Source of the DNA: Terebella lapidaria
Taxonomy: Eukaryota > Annelida > Polychaeta > Terebellida > Terebellidae
Assembly (NCBI GenBank): GCA_949152475.1
Contig: OX424555.1
Coordinates: 63,593,977 to 63,657,976, forward strand
Direction: 5' to 3'
Length of the DNA: 64,000 bases
Shown here: piece by piece, positions 48,111-61,893 of the stretch
How the letters are laid out: each line of letters starts with the position of its first letter
Numbering within the stretch: the first letter of the stretch is position 1
Position numbers and translations under genes: made by a program
Notes under the pieces: model-generated
What the model saw: the letters and a program-made list of their open reading frames with translations, nothing else
Databases searched by the model: none
What the model was told of the DNA's origin: nothing

Positions 48111-49525
48111 TTTTTGCTGAGTTGCCATATTTCGTTTTCGTCAATATCTCGGGAACGGACGTTATTTTCGGACTCGTTCACCTAGACAAACATGTCTAAG
48201 GGGTATCAGGGATGAACTTTGATTTCGGAATTTTTTTTCGCTGAGTTGGCATTTTTCATTTTCGTCGATATCTCAAATGCTGTGTCGTAGAGCGAAATGG
48301 ACTTTATTTTCGAAGTCGAACTCGTCACATTAGATTAACATGTCTTAGGGGTATTAGGGATGAACTTTGACCTTGATCTGAAATTTCTTTGCAGGAGGAA
48401 TATTGAGCATATAGCACTCAGGGTGGAAATGTAGTACAGACTTTTTCTATCGATTGATATGGCTTCATAATGGTCGAAGACAACCTTTTTCAGAGGGTGT
48501 GTAAAATTTTCTCCTGGGCTAACTTTTTATGGCCTTTTTCAAAATGGCCGCCACCGAAAATTTGGTGTTTTAGGAAAAAATCAAAATTATCCTCCTGTCA
48601 TGATGCTCTCGGTCTAATATGATATATATTAATTATATGGAAATATATTCTTCCTAACAATACTAATAATACCGATTCAGACCCCCAAAAATGAAAAAAA
48701 ATACTCATTACTTTCGCCAAATTGAGATAGGAAGCCAATTTTGGTGTCTAACCCTGGGTTTCTGGGTATGAGGATTTCAACTAAATAACCAGTTTCGTGA
48801 TTGGATGGTTCGAAGCTGCTCAGAACCCAAGAGGGCTGCCAAATTATAGCTCGATTTCGCAAATAAGCACCAATAACCGTCACATATTCAAAATAAGAAG
48901 GCAATTTTGGTGGCCATTCCTGGGGTTTGGGGCATGAGGGTGCTACCTGAAGAAATACTTTGGTGTGTAGATGGTGATTGGCCAGTTAAAAGCTATCCAA
49001 CTGTCCAAAAGCCAAGATAAGGATTAATTAATGAAACACATGCAAACAAACCTGTTTAATAACACTCACTCGCACTTCAAAATAAACAGTACCACTACCA
49101 GGCATAATTTTTTTTTCCGAGCAATCTAACCCATGTATATTATACTCGGCATATCAATACCAAGTATATTATAAACATTTAAAACCATATAACAGCTGCC
49201 AAACCGTTTGATCAGATAGTAAAACAAACTCCTTCTCAAAGAAGGAGCACACAAGATATTCTCAAAGACCTGTCTGGTTGAAACTGTATCCTTTTTCAAG
49301 GTTGATAGTAAACCAGATAGATATTATGAACCATCTGAAGAAAATTCTACCCATAACAATGACAACAGGTCCAATGTTCCATATGCTTCATTGAAGTTGG
49401 CTGGGAATAAAGGATAGATCTCAAGACGGAAATCTTCCAGTAAAGCTTGCACATCTGTAGGGACAGTGAGAAACATTATCAGAATCTCATGGTTCTTTAT
49501 CTTCGCCACTTTGAAATGGATTTAA

Positions 49526-49849
49526 ATGAGTGGGAGCATTTCCTACTATGGCAAAAGGACAAGCATCAGCAACCTTGTCAGAGAAATGCAAGCACTATTT
49601 GGAAATAATATCAAAGAGGTTGAAGAAGCCATGAAGAGATCCAAGAAAATCATCTTGCAGAAGATGCCTTGGCACACATTGCCCCAGAAAGTGGCGGCTG
49701 AACGCTTGGAAACAAAAGTCAACCTGGATGACGCTTACCTCGATGACATCAGTCTCGAAGACCTGGCAGATCGAGTGGCCAGCCTCGGAGCTCCAACACC
49801 AAGATGGGCTCAGTTGTCAGTAGAACACAGCATCTTGGCAATCCCATAG
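49526..49849 (+). pseudogene. Open frame inside the foldback element, unknown
   Basis: A frame of 107 codons (YYGKRTSISNLVREMQALFG ... SLEDLADRVASLGAPTPRW) with protein-like composition. I do not recognise the family. It lies upstream of the Pif1-like remnant on the same strand inside the inverted arms, so it may be part of the element's former coding region. Confidence 0.35.
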
Positions 49850-50450
49850 AACCAGGCTCAAGTTCTCATGCAGTGCATGAACAATATGCAGGGAGAGTCT
49901 TTATTCATACTCGCTAGTGGTGCATCGATAAGCTGAATGGAAAATGTTTGGGGACTTTCAATATATTGGTAAAGGAAAGTTTTATATCATCAAAGCTCTG
50001 ATGTGTGGCTCCAACTGACAAAGCAGCATTTACCGTCAGTGGCGGAACCATGCTTCCATGCAAAGGGGTGTCATGCTTCCATGACAAAAGTACATACCAC
50101 TCGCTGAAGAGCTCATCACTGCCCCCCAAATGTTAGGTATTAAAACCTCGAGCTGATAATCATTGATGAGATCTCAGCAGAGGCATGCTGAATGTCATCA
50201 GAGGTCGTCTGGATCAACTCAAGAGAAACACGAGTGATTCTGGCAGTCAGTGATTTTATCCACTGCCGCACGTAAGAGGACAAATACTGAGACCCAGCTG
50301 CCCTTGCAGAGCCTTGGGACGACTTCAAGGTTACTACTTTGACCGACATAATGACAAAAAATGGCAAATCGTTTTCGGAAATATTGAACCATAGAGCTCT
50401 GAAAATTAGCAGATGCTTAAGGATCACAGATCCAAGCAGATGTACCTCAT

Positions 50451-50868
50451 GTGTTTCCTTTCCAAAAAGTTGCTGCTGCACACAATGTGAAGATGAGTGA
50501 TTCTTTGAACAGACAGAAATTGAAGATTGTGGCTGTGAATGTTGTCGAGAATAGATCTGTCTTGAAGAAGAATACAACACATGTACCCATTGAATGCAAC
50601 CTTTCTGCTGAAGTTACACTCTGTGAGAGCTCCACGGTGACTATGATGAGCAATCCCAATGTAGAGGATGGTTTGGTGAGTGGCGACATGGGAACGGTCT
50701 TGATGATCATCGAAGGATCCAAACCTCTACGCCAACCACAATGTGTGTGTTAGATTTGACAATGACCAATTTGGCATCAATGCCCATGCCTTATCACCAA
50801 CAGACCTCCCGAAGAGTTGGCTCAGAAATGTTTTGTTTCTGTCTGATAGTGGTTGATTCTGTTGATTT
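50451..50868 (+). pseudogene. Degenerate Pif1-like helicase C-terminal remnant
   Basis: The frame at 50451-50753 reads ... NPNVEDGLVSGDMGTVLMI, which resembles the xNxxVxDGLVNGxxGTV motif near the C-terminus of Pif1-type helicases. A few bases later, in another frame, is VRFDNDQFGINAHALSP, resembling the following xVxFDD strand. A frame break separates them, and the catalytic helicase motifs are not seen. Pif1-like helicases occur in the host genome and in Helitron-type elements; which source applies here is open. The call rests on motif resemblance only. Confidence 0.4.
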
Positions 50869-51562
50869 TGTGCGAGTGGGTGCTATTAGACGGGTTCGTT
50901 TACATGTTTCACATTGATTAATGGTTATCTTCGCCTTTGAACACCTCTAAATTGGCCAGTCACCATCTATACACAAGAGCATTTCTTCAGGTAGCACCCT
51001 CATACCCCCAAAGCCCAGGAATGGCCACCAGAGTTGGCTTGTTATTGATGAGAATACGTCATTGGTGCATATTTGCGAAATCGGGCTAAAATTTGGCAGC
51101 CATCTTGGATTCTGACCAGCTTCAAACCATCCAATCACAAAACTGGTTATATATTTGAAATCCTCATACCCCAAAACCCAGGGTTAGACACCAAAATTGG
51201 CTTCCTATCTCAATTTGGCAGAAAGTTATGAGCATTCGTGTGAAAATGGCGAGAATTTGGCGGCCATCTTGGATTTTTTCCATTTTCGGGGCGTTTGAAT
51301 CGGTATTATTAGTATTAGTATTATATATCTCCATATAACTAAATGTCACCTTAAGAGACCAAAAGCATCATGCATGGAGGATAATTTAAATTTTTTTCCT
51401 AAAATACCAAATTTTCGATGTCGGCCATTTTGAAAAAGGCCATAAAAAAGTTAGCCCAGGAGAAAATTTTACACACCCTCTGAAAAAGGTTGTCTTAGAC
51501 CATTAGGAAGCCATATCAATCGACAGAAAAAGTCTGTACTACGTTTCCACCCTGTGTGAAAC

Positions 51563-52672
51563 TTCCTCCTGACTATCAAGGCCACGTTTCAAGGCCATGC
51601 TATGCTCAGTGTTTATGGAAATATCGGGTTCAAAATGTATGGTCATGCAAATGTCACTGGATGATGCATAACACATTATTGCTGGTGGATAGTGATATAT
51701 TGAATGCAATATAACAAGTATCGCGTTGTTTTGATCACAAACAACGATGAACAGAATCAAGAGGACAACTCGCAATCCAACAACATAGAATCAAATAACA
51801 AATACACCATAAACCCATGATATTTTGTGTAGAGCGCACAGGTTCGATACCTGACCATATGTGACACCAATTCGATAACATCATCGATTTTACTTCAGGG
51901 TTCCACTGATATTCTCCTCCAATAATATAACGATCGGCAGAGACTTCAATGCACATTGCACCATCCACGACAAAAATGTACATGTATCTACACAACAGGT
52001 CCATAACTGCCATGGGCACTGATCAAACACGATGTATCCAGTGTTATCAATGCTTTTCAACTGGGCTGAAACAGTAATTTTTAAGTGGAATAACGATGTG
52101 GAGTCTCAAACAGGTACATTTGTATCAAGGATTCGGGTACAGTTCAGAGAAAAGGTCATTTGGAGACGTTGTGTAAATATTCACCATACCCTAATCGTTA
52201 GATTGCACGACTATGATAATATTATTTAGATTTTGGCAAGACGCTATATCAAGAGATGCACAGATATAAACAAACCAGTGTTGATTTAAAGAAGATCATC
52301 GATATCCATCCTATTGAAACCCAATCATTTCAAATGAGATGTTTGGGTTGAAATTCAGCTTTGGATTTACAGGATCAATTATGTTTCACAGATCTGGCAC
52401 AATGTGACTGAGATGTGATTGATAACATGTGAATATCCTCAATCAGACATGCAAATAAACATTTAAAATACTCAACGGATCACACATGTTGTTCCAAATT
52501 ACGTGCAGTACAGCACTTGGTATACTTTTGAATATATCTGATAATTAGTTGGGACTGTTCCTTCATTTGCGCACATTATATGCAACATACAAATCCACTT
52601 TCACTCAGTAGGGATGATTACACGGTAGCTGCCGTCAGACCATTGTAGCAGACCCAGCAAACACCCGGAAAG
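51563..52672. other. Intergenic region upstream of DAGL-2
   Basis: No exon is recognised. This interval should contain the promoter and 5' untranslated sequence of DAGL-2, but no core promoter motif could be assigned. Confidence 0.4.
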
Positions 52673-55600
52673 ATGCCGGCCATCCACATGTTCGGACGGC
52701 GCTGGAATGTAGCCACTGACGACTTCGTCTTTCCCGGCGTCATAGAAATCGTCACCAGGACAGCATGGTTCGTGGTCATTCGCCAGTAACCAGTAGATCC
52801 ACTAGCGGTGCATGTCCACAACATCACATGGACTAATACACACATTTTACACGAATGTACATCATTATCTATTCACAGGATGATAGCACTGCTGATCGTC
52901 TACATTCTAGAGGTGGATGAACTTGGCCGCTGTCAAAATGGCACCAAACTCCAGGCTTTCTACATCGGCATCATTCTCCTTCTGATGGTGTACTTCATCA
53001 TCAACATTTCGATGGTAACCGTCAGCGCACGAGGGTACATCATGGATCCTACATCGAGGAGACACGTATCGACTTTGTTGTACATCAAGCTGGCCCTCTT
53101 CCTACCTGAGATCAGCTGGGCAGTTGTGGGTACACTCTGGACCTTCCAGCTGGAGCACGACTGTAGGAAGCTACCCGTAGGCCTTGGCAAGGCCATAGTC
53201 GTAGTGGAGTGGGTCATCATAGCACTGGTGCTTATCTCTCTGTACCTAATGTTTGACCCACTTGGGAGACGACACGTCAAGAAGCGATCGCTGAAGGACT
53301 ATAACAAAATGTGGCATGACAGGTCTGATGTTCACTGATGTTCATTTTACCGTTCATTATAAGCTCCTTTCACTTCTCAATCAAACATCTTGATATATTA
53401 TGTTAATGAAATCCTCTGATCAAACGGACGATGTAATTATGTTTAGTGTTTATCATGATTATCCAGATGCAGGGTGCTCTGTTGTTGTATTCTTCAAGAC
53501 GAAAACAGGCGTGAAGCCTTCGAGGAAATCACGGAGTTGCTGTCGAACTTCTTCAGAGTAAGTGCACCAAAGGCAATGAAATGATTGACGTTTTGAAGTA
53601 GTGGGCACAAATTTGAACTAGGTTGATCTAACTATGCACAACCTTTTTACAGGGCCGAGACTATGTGTTGTCTGATGTCTTTGCTGGGGTTGTGCTGCTG
53701 AGCATCAAGCAGAGGTACCAAGAGCGACAGGAAAAGAAAGTGACGCTGTCCGAGGCTCCCACGCTCCCCATCAGGTCCCCACGTACGAGAGACTACGCCC
53801 CTGGGGCGATACCCCTCGCCAGACAACTGGGACGTGTGGATATCGAGATAAGCCACACTGGTCGCTACGTGGGGCAACTCAACCAGGGATTCGTTCCTGA
53901 CATGACGGGAGCCAGTTCAACAGAAATGAAGAAGGATTTCCCCGAAGAAGATACGCAGCTCTTTAAGTCTAGCAGTGTCAAGTCTTATGGGTCATCTGGA
54001 GCATCGTCACTCGATACATTTGAGAAGTTTTATCCCAATGGCTATGCTGACACAAAACCGCAACTACCGAGTAACGTGCCACTTAGAAAACATCTACCGA
54101 AGAGCCCATCTGTAGCCAGTAGCTCCAGCAGTACTTACAGTGACAGTGTCTTCTACCCAATGGCTCCACCCATCGGCCCAAAGAGGTGGATGACGCTGGA
54201 GAATTGCGCCTATTACCTGAGGATAGCCACCGCCATATACGGCTCCTCCAACTACTCGGGATGCTACAACTGTAGCGATCGGATACCCCTCTGCAAAAAA
54301 TATAGGTAAAATATGCTGACCGATATCAAATATGATACTCTACATGTTGGTGCTTTTAAGCTCTTCAGTATAAATTTGAATATGATTTCTAACAATGAGT
54401 TTTTTGTAACATCACGACTTCTGCATGACTCCAGTGAACAAAATTCGATCAATTAAGGTGCAGGGATGAGTGTTCTTAGTCATAATGCTCAGCAATAACA
54501 TGTGATAACATCGATCATGTGGTTGTGACAAGAAATCAATGTGCAAGTAGTTGGTTGATGATGTTTTGAGGTACCAGCTGTTTGTCATGCAATAACGGAT
54601 ATTGAATAATATCCGTGCAGGCAACAGTACAGTACATGTACTCATAACTGCTTGACCTGGATATAAATACAGCAAGATGGAAACTACAATCAGAAAAGCA
54701 TCAACTTCAATCAGAAACATTTTCCCTGATATATGATTCACCTAAATAGTAGTTTTATTGTGATTTGCTGTGTGACATATTTCATATATAATCCAGTTCA
54801 TGACCTTACATCTTACCCCCATTTCCGGACAATCAACTACGTGTATATTCTTCAATAATTTAAAAATGGTAATGCGCTAGGAAACTGATACATACATTCA
54901 GAATACATGTGTATGTTGCATTATGCCACAACGTCTATATACATGTAGGTGGGGGTCTAGCGACGAGCACCTGCCGAGTACTGTGGTACAGGGAGACAAC
55001 TGGTGGGAGTGCGAGATCTCCAGCATCATGCTGTACGCGGGCTTCAGCAGGGACCAAATCATCTACGCAAACCTCGACAACCAGGTGTAATAGCGTAGAG
55101 CTTTGCATAGTACCTATTGAAAGCACATCATCTCTTGTGAAAGAGACAATACATACAATTGATTAGAACATAATGATTAGTTAGATGTGCTTGGGCTACC
55201 ATCATAAGAAATTTAATGCACATATAGATCACCATTATATTTCCATGTTTTTTCGTGAGCAGATTTTCCAAACTCCGTATTTCATCGCACGCGATGACGC
55301 GAAGAAGGCTGTAGTTATCGCCATCCGAGGAACTATGTCTGCTGGGGTGAGTTTAACCTCCATAATCATATAAAAATGTTCTGACACCGCCTCATACTAC
55401 TGCTGCCATTGCCGTATCTTACAGGACGCGCTAACGGATCTGACGGCCCAGGGAGTGGACATCCGAGAGGAGAACATACCCCGGGGAAACGTGCACAGCG
55501 GCGTGCTCAAAGTGGCTAGGAGGATGGTACAGCAGCTCCGGGAACATGTCAGACTGCAAGATAAAGTACCCAGGGTAAGACACGTTCACAGAATGAACTT

Positions 55601-58285
55601 GTTTTTGGCATAATTATTGGAGAGAACATGTACTGAGTTATACTTTGGTTGAGACAGCAAATGTTGGGTATTCCAGGGTTATAGTCTTGTGGTGACGGGT
55701 CACAGTCTGGGAGCTGGTGTAGCAGCAATTCTTGCACTTCTACTCCGAGGAGAATACCCCGACCTAACGTGTTTTGCGTTCTCGCCACCAGGTGGCCTAG
55801 TTAGGTAACACTTCATGCTTTGTAACGTCATGTTTGGAAAATGAGAAATTGTTGTAATTGCTCACGAGTGGCAAATACGTATTGGTCTGACGGATTACTA
55901 TATTTTTTTCAGTCAAATGTTGAGCGTCTTCATGCAGGAGTTCACCCTGTCTCTATTCCTTGGGATGGATGTTGTACCCCGTCTCAGCGTGATCACCATG
56001 GAGAAACTGAAGTCCGACCTCATGGTCGTCATCAAAAACAGCCGAATTCCAAAGGTTGGAAGAACTGACTATCTTTCAGTGAAATGTTTCCGATACTCTT
56101 TCTGTATGATTTTCTTCATGTAGTTGGTTGAGTTAGATTCAGTCATCATAAAATACATGTAGATCTTCACATTACCTTTCTGTGGGACTTTTGTAAAACT
56201 ATAAATTGTAATCAGTAATTGTAATAAATTTTGCAGTACAAGATACTATCAAGCGGTATGAGCGCCATGTGTTGTGGATGGTCAGATTCCCGACTGAATG
56301 ACTTACTTATTGAGGACACGCTCACACAAAGGTTGACTGAGAGCATTTACCAGGAGATATACAGGGATGCCCACGACACCCAGAGTTTGAGTGGCTCCAG
56401 TCTCGGGGACACAGACAGCATCTACGAAGATTTCGCGGCGAGAGGCAAGTCGTATAGGGAATCCTTTAGCAGCTCCGTGACAGACACGGAGTCTGAAGTC
56501 ACTGACTACGAGTGGCCTTACGAGGGTCATGATAAGGTTTCTAGAACGTCTTCATCCGCAAGTAGTTCAAGTAGAACCAATCGAACCTCGGTGACTTCAA
56601 CAAGAGGAAGACCACTGTCAGCATCGCACGCCAAGTGGAGGAGCAAACAAAAGAAAGTGGTAGGTACATGTATCTAGGAGTTGCAGAAGTAGTTTCAGAT
56701 TTCTTGGGTTAAATATTCAACCGTCGACTTAAGGTGCTCTCTATTTATTTTGATTTTTCCTTCCTCCATGTGAAGTATATTTGATCTCTGATTTGCAGAA
56801 GAAAGGTTTGGCCGCATCTGAACCACTTCTTCTACCTGGCTTGATCATGTACTTATACCAGGATGATGACCTCTCCACGACGTAGGTTCTGAAAATCCAT
56901 TCTCGTGTTTCCTTGTAGAGGAAGCATTATTCATTGACACGGATTTCTCAATTATGAATATAGTTCCATGTGTGGAGGCCTATGTTCATGTTTCGTTGTA
57001 TGTCAATGTTTTTCGGTACAGGGGTTGTTGTTCGTCGTCGGAGGTGTACCGGTATCGCTGGGCCCGGGCAGAGGAATTCGACCATGTCATACTGGACTCT
57101 CGGATGATGAATCACCACAATCCGTACTCCATCAGGGACGCCTTGGAACAAATACTGGAACAGGAGGGCTTCAATGGATTCGCCTATGGAGAGCAAATTG
57201 TAGACACTGAACCGAGATCAGGTGCTGGAAATATCTTTGCTAAACCATTCTTCTCGGAAACTGACACGGATAGTGCAGCAGAAAATCCAGAAGCTCGCAG
57301 AATTGACCGCCAAGAACTTACGAACCACAGTCCAGATGAAATGTATGTGGTGGACATTCCAACGGATGTGATTCCTGAAGAACCCAAAGAATCTGATACT
57401 GGGAAATTTAATTACAATTTGGTTGCCGAGATATCTGAAACAATGCCAACGTTAAAATTGGAACATCTTAACAGTGACGATGTGACACCTGCAGAGCTTT
57501 CCGTGCAAAAGGAATCAAACCTCGACTCGAACGATACTTCACAAAGCGATCTACAAGACACACTGGAAGTTAACGTGGGATGCAGCACTACACAAGATGA
57601 AGCGACCGGTCTGTTGACAGCTGCTGAATACTATGAAGCAATGACGTCGGACATGCCTGCAGAAGAGATTGTTGATGACGCTGAGATCGATGATGCATCA
57701 ACTGTGCGATCCTCAGACATTGAAGATATAACTAGTGACTCTTGTGATGTCAGTGATGATGACGACGACTGCGATGAAATGGTCTCGTGCCAGCGTACAT
57801 ATGATTGTGATCCCGCATACAATAGCGAGAGCGATGAGGTTTCTGAACCGACGGGCCTCGTAGATCACACTGAGAATGGTGATGACAAAGTGCCTACGGG
57901 TAGTGAAGAGTCTTTCACTGATCACCGAGCTGTCGAGGAATACAACTTACCGATATCTGATGAAACACATGAAGGATACCGACATTCACCTGGACTGGAC
58001 GCTGAAGAGTCTAGTTCCTATGAAGCACTACCAAGAGTGGAGCATGATGAAAGATCCCATTCAGTGCGGTCTACATCTGTCACCACATGGCAAGATGATC
58101 CTGACAGAGACTGCCATGATGACGAAGATAGTGAATGTGTCGGCCACCATCCTAAACCTGCCCTACATATGACTGATGCGACGTCTTTGGATAATACAGA
58201 CTGTGATGATGATAACCCTGCAGATAATGACCGAGAATCGGATGATGACGATTCAGATGGATTCACCCCGGGTATAACCGTGTGA
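52673..58285 (+). CDS. Enlarged diacylglycerol lipase DAGL-2, 12 exons, 1230 aa
   Basis: Exons: 52673-52767, 52879-53322, 53467-53557, 53653-54305, 54949-55084, 55263-55346, 55425-55574, 55677-55804, 55913-56054, 56237-56659, 56799-56881, 57022-58285; all phases agree. The start [20 protein letters not shown] and four membrane segments (residues about 30-175) match DAGL-1. The lipase core keeps GHSLGAG (Ser561), Asp613 in LGMDVVPR and His842 in RMMNHHNP, so it is predicted active on diacylglycerol. Three expansions set it apart: a Ser/Pro-rich cytoplasmic insert in exon 4 (residues 211-428); an enlarged Ser-rich loop in exons 10-11 (642-810), against about 75 residues in DAGL-1; and an acidic Asp/Glu/Ser-rich tail from about 870 to 1230. 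DAGLA also has a long tail, but this one has no PPxxF Homer site that I can see. The exon 1 donor GTTCGT is weak but phase-consistent. Confidence 0.9.
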
Positions 58286-58641
58286 TATAGTAGATGATGA
58301 GATTTCCATGTATGATCAATATTTTTTTTGGGTCAGCTACTCAGCTTCGCTTGATTGTTTACAGAAATAGCAACTCCTATTATTTTATGCAAATGAGTTA
58401 TGCATGTAAGCCGGGTAAAGAGGATGATTTTAGTTTCCTACATTTAGGTTGGAACTTTTGCTCACAGTTATAAATATGTTTCTGCCATGTTTGGAGTTGA
58501 TTTCGTGTTCACGTGAACGTTATGATGCAGGCCCGCATGTACAGTCGCGGCGGGAGGCAACAGACAGATGAACTTAAATGACATCACACGTCACTGAAAG
58601 GTGAACACACAGTAATTGGAGGCTTTCGCTACTTTTCCCAA

Positions 58642-58647
58642 AATAAA
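58642..58647 (+). other. Candidate polyadenylation signal of DAGL-2
   Basis: AATAAA about 360 bp after the DAGL-2 stop. A second AATAAA-containing word (ACAATAAATG) follows near 58683. Confidence 0.4.
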
Positions 58648-58699
58648 AAGAAACAAACAAGAAGTGTCGGCTAACCCGGACACAATAAATGGGAAATTT

Positions 58700-61600
58700 G
58701 TTTTTGGATTGTATGATTCACGGAACTATGTAGAGTAGGTATTTGTGCACACAGAGTGGAAATCATTTACAGTATGTTGTTGTTTTTGATATTAGCTCGA
58801 TGATAACCAAAATGTATGACTACCATGTAGTGTATATCATACGGTTCATACCTACATAGGCAACGTTACACATTCAATACTGAATAATTCGTCAAACATA
58901 TATCTCTGACATGGGATGGTAGGCTATTTCTGCGAATCCTTCTGACCTTTTTAACCTGTCTGACTGTCCGTGATGATACACTATTATTTGTAGAAGCCAC
59001 ATTCACGGTCAGTAAAATCCATTTCTGAAATTGGTTAGGCGAGTCATAATTACTCCCAACTTGCACTTTTGACATATTTATACAGTATCATATAATTACA
59101 TGTATGAACCACCTATATGTGGCACGGGTCATACATCACATCGTGTATTTCTGATCACAACAAGCACCGCCTCGCACAGGCAAATGACATGTTTATTTGG
59201 CTACATGCGTACACCAACAAAATTTGTTCAATGTCGCTCATTGAATTTTTATTGCTTTTACTGTTTTATGTTATGTGTTACTCTTACAATTATCTTGTGC
59301 CAGTGCATTTTTTATACTCTCCAAAACATGAACATGCGTAGAATAGACCTATAAATTCCCCGTGATGCTCCTTGCTGTAACAAAAAATAATAATAATAAA
59401 AATACATGTAATTTCATAGACGTGTGTTTTTTCACTACGGACTTCTCAAATTGAAATCGAAGTTGGTAAACAGATCATGAGGAAATGAAACAGAATAAAC
59501 AGTTCATTTTGTGGTTGCGAAGTATCTTCAGTGTGGGCCGGTGACAGGGTCCCGACTCCCGAGCCAGTAACTGTCTGTCTGGGACGATAACTCATAGACA
59601 CGCTTTCATGGTATATAGCAGTCTGGCCCCCGACACGCTCGCATCCTTATCAGAGCATTCCTCACGGGTGTGAAGTGGGCCGCACAACAACATAGGCACA
59701 ACGTTCACATGTGGTCTGTAGTGCACGGTAGGCTAGTACAGTACACAACTAAACAACGGCCGCGTCTTATCACCCGAGAATCTCCGAGAAAACTCTTACT
59801 TTCTTTTGTTGTCAGTTTGTGTACTTTACTCGGCATTGGTGATTCGTTCCTGGAAGATAGAGGCGACCAGTTCGCTTGAACAGACCATCACTGGTTACTG
59901 CAGAAAGAGTACGCATGGACAGATCCGTAAATAGTTGCGGCTCGAGATTCACACGCTACCGCATCTAAGGACACAAGCTATCATGAATATTCATCGCTTG
60001 TAATTTTCAACAATTCTATCCAGTACTGAAGGCGACCAAAACAGAGAACATTCATTAATATGGTGAGTATTTTATTATATCTCGAAACTTTGAGAGACTG
60101 CAGCACAAAATTATACGGAAAGTGATATTTATTAGTTATGTCCGTCTATTTGGTAATACGTGATGCATGTAGTTTGTTTGCCTTTGGCTTGCATTCGACA
60201 TATAATATGAGGCGTTTTGTTATGCTAATGTAGACAAACTACGTTTAACGGCAGTAAAATGCGTGCATGTAATAACCGTAGGCCTGTGTGATGGATAGTT
60301 TGCTGATGTATTTTATAGGCATATTATGCTTATTCGAGAGGAAATATTATACATGTTATTCATTTCAGTCTCAGTACAGATATAGAGCAAAGTTATGGGA
60401 TGGATCTGACTACTAAACATAAACTAAACGTGCATATGCCAAGTTCAACACCATGAACATCTGTAGTTTGTATTTTTAATATTTCAATTGGTAACCGTAC
60501 AGAATCATGTGCTTGCCATGTGTTGTGGCATTGGTTTGGCACCTCCATTTCCGCTCCAAAATTCTTCTTGACTTCCATTTTCCTATTTCCTAATTCCACC
60601 TCATTTCCAGACATTCAAATAAATGATATTGAATTACGAGGTAATATACATAATAAAAATACAGTATGGCAGGAGTTCCTGTGAAGTTGGTGCATATGTT
60701 TACAACATGGCCCACTATGCATTCCATGCAATAAAGGGGTGATATTGACGAGAAGGCCTAATAACGTGGAATCCACAGATCCGCGGATTGGCACGGCAAC
60801 CGTAAACACATAGAGAAAAGGTGAGAATCCTCCTTCCCGTTATAGAGTCTGCGAATGCTCGAACCTCGACAATATTATCATTTCCAGGCGTGGGGAAACC
60901 CAGGGCGGGAAGTCGAATGTATCCCAAGAAGTTTGAATTCCCCATGGGATGCAAGGAATTATGCATGTAAAATTACTTTTGAGATGTATCACATGTATAT
61001 GAAGTGATGTCAGTAGATACTCTATGTGGACCTAGTATGTGTTATATCATAACTATGACACGTAACTCATTGTGTCTGAGATAAGTAAGTATTCTTACCC
61101 CTCGGGACTGTCCGTGATATCAGCCTTTATACTACACACTTGATCCGAAGTAGTATCGATTGATATCTGAATAAATGCACAAGTGATAATACAGAGGACT
61201 GTGGGGTGCAATATATCTTATCAACAACGAGAGATCCTTTGATGGGCCAAACATGTTAGTGTGATAGTACAGTGCTGTACTGTACTAGTATAGAATTCCC
61301 ACGAAGTCACATAAATATCACTCATGATGTTAATGTTGCTATATGATTTGTGTTTCTGGTGTTATTAAACATAATAATTGAAGCGGAAGCAAATATTCAT
61401 CTCAGCTTGTGTTACGTGAACCATCAAATAACTTAAATGTACAAACCGAATTTCGTATTTTCTCAAAAAGATTGCACACCCTGTGTACAGTATGCACGGA
61501 GTAGATTGCAGGAAACATGGCGAACGCACTGTCATTAACGATATGGTATCAATATCGATTAGTGTATATATATGCTGATCTAATCATTTAATCAGTCCAC

Positions 61601-61893
61601 ACCATAAGTAATTGATTTGCACAAAGCAATATCCTAATGATTTCCGTGTATTGATGCTTACCTAATACCAAACTATGACTTCATCGTCTTAACAATATGG
61701 TATTTTTTTTAACAATATATACTTGCTGCATGAACATGATGATTCATAATCATAAAAACACACAGGTTATTGGTCAACACTTATTTCTGTTGCCGGCATC
61801 CATAGGATGTAGTGTACATGATATTAGGCCTACCAATTAACTCCGGATATATACTCGATGTATCTCGACTAACGATGTATTTCGTACAGTGAT
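58700..61893. other. Region between DAGL-2 and DAGL-3, possible 5' exon
   Basis: No coding exon is recognised. At 60060-60068 ATG|GTGAGT forms a strong 5' splice site, and CGTACAG at 61884-61890 is a 3' splice site four bases before the DAGL-3 start codon. These would fit an untranslated first exon ending at 60062, with an intron of about 1.8 kb. TAGGCCTA-type words occur at 60278, 60752 and 61826. Confidence 0.35.

Larger units (their letters stand above)
48400..51562. mobile_element. 3.1-kb foldback element with about 600-bp inverted arms
   Basis: The left arm (about 48405-48988) and right arm (about 50945-51562, reverse complement) match over about 600 bp. Shared words from outside inward are CAGGGTGGAAA.GTAGTACAG, CAACCTTTTTCAGAGGGTGT, TTTTCTCCTGGGCTAACTTT, AATACCGATTCA, TTGAGATAGGAAGCCAATTT, GGTGTCTAACCCTGGGTTT, CCTGAAGAAAT and TAGATGGTGA.TGGCCA. 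The 1.95-kb centre holds coding remnants. No intact transposase is recognised. Arms this long with a captured or decayed coding core suggest an old DNA transposon or foldback element. Confidence 0.75.

Noticed and set aside
51820..51890. tRNA-like T-arm (GGTTCGATACC)
   Set aside because: No matching acceptor, D-arm or anticodon stem could be found around it.
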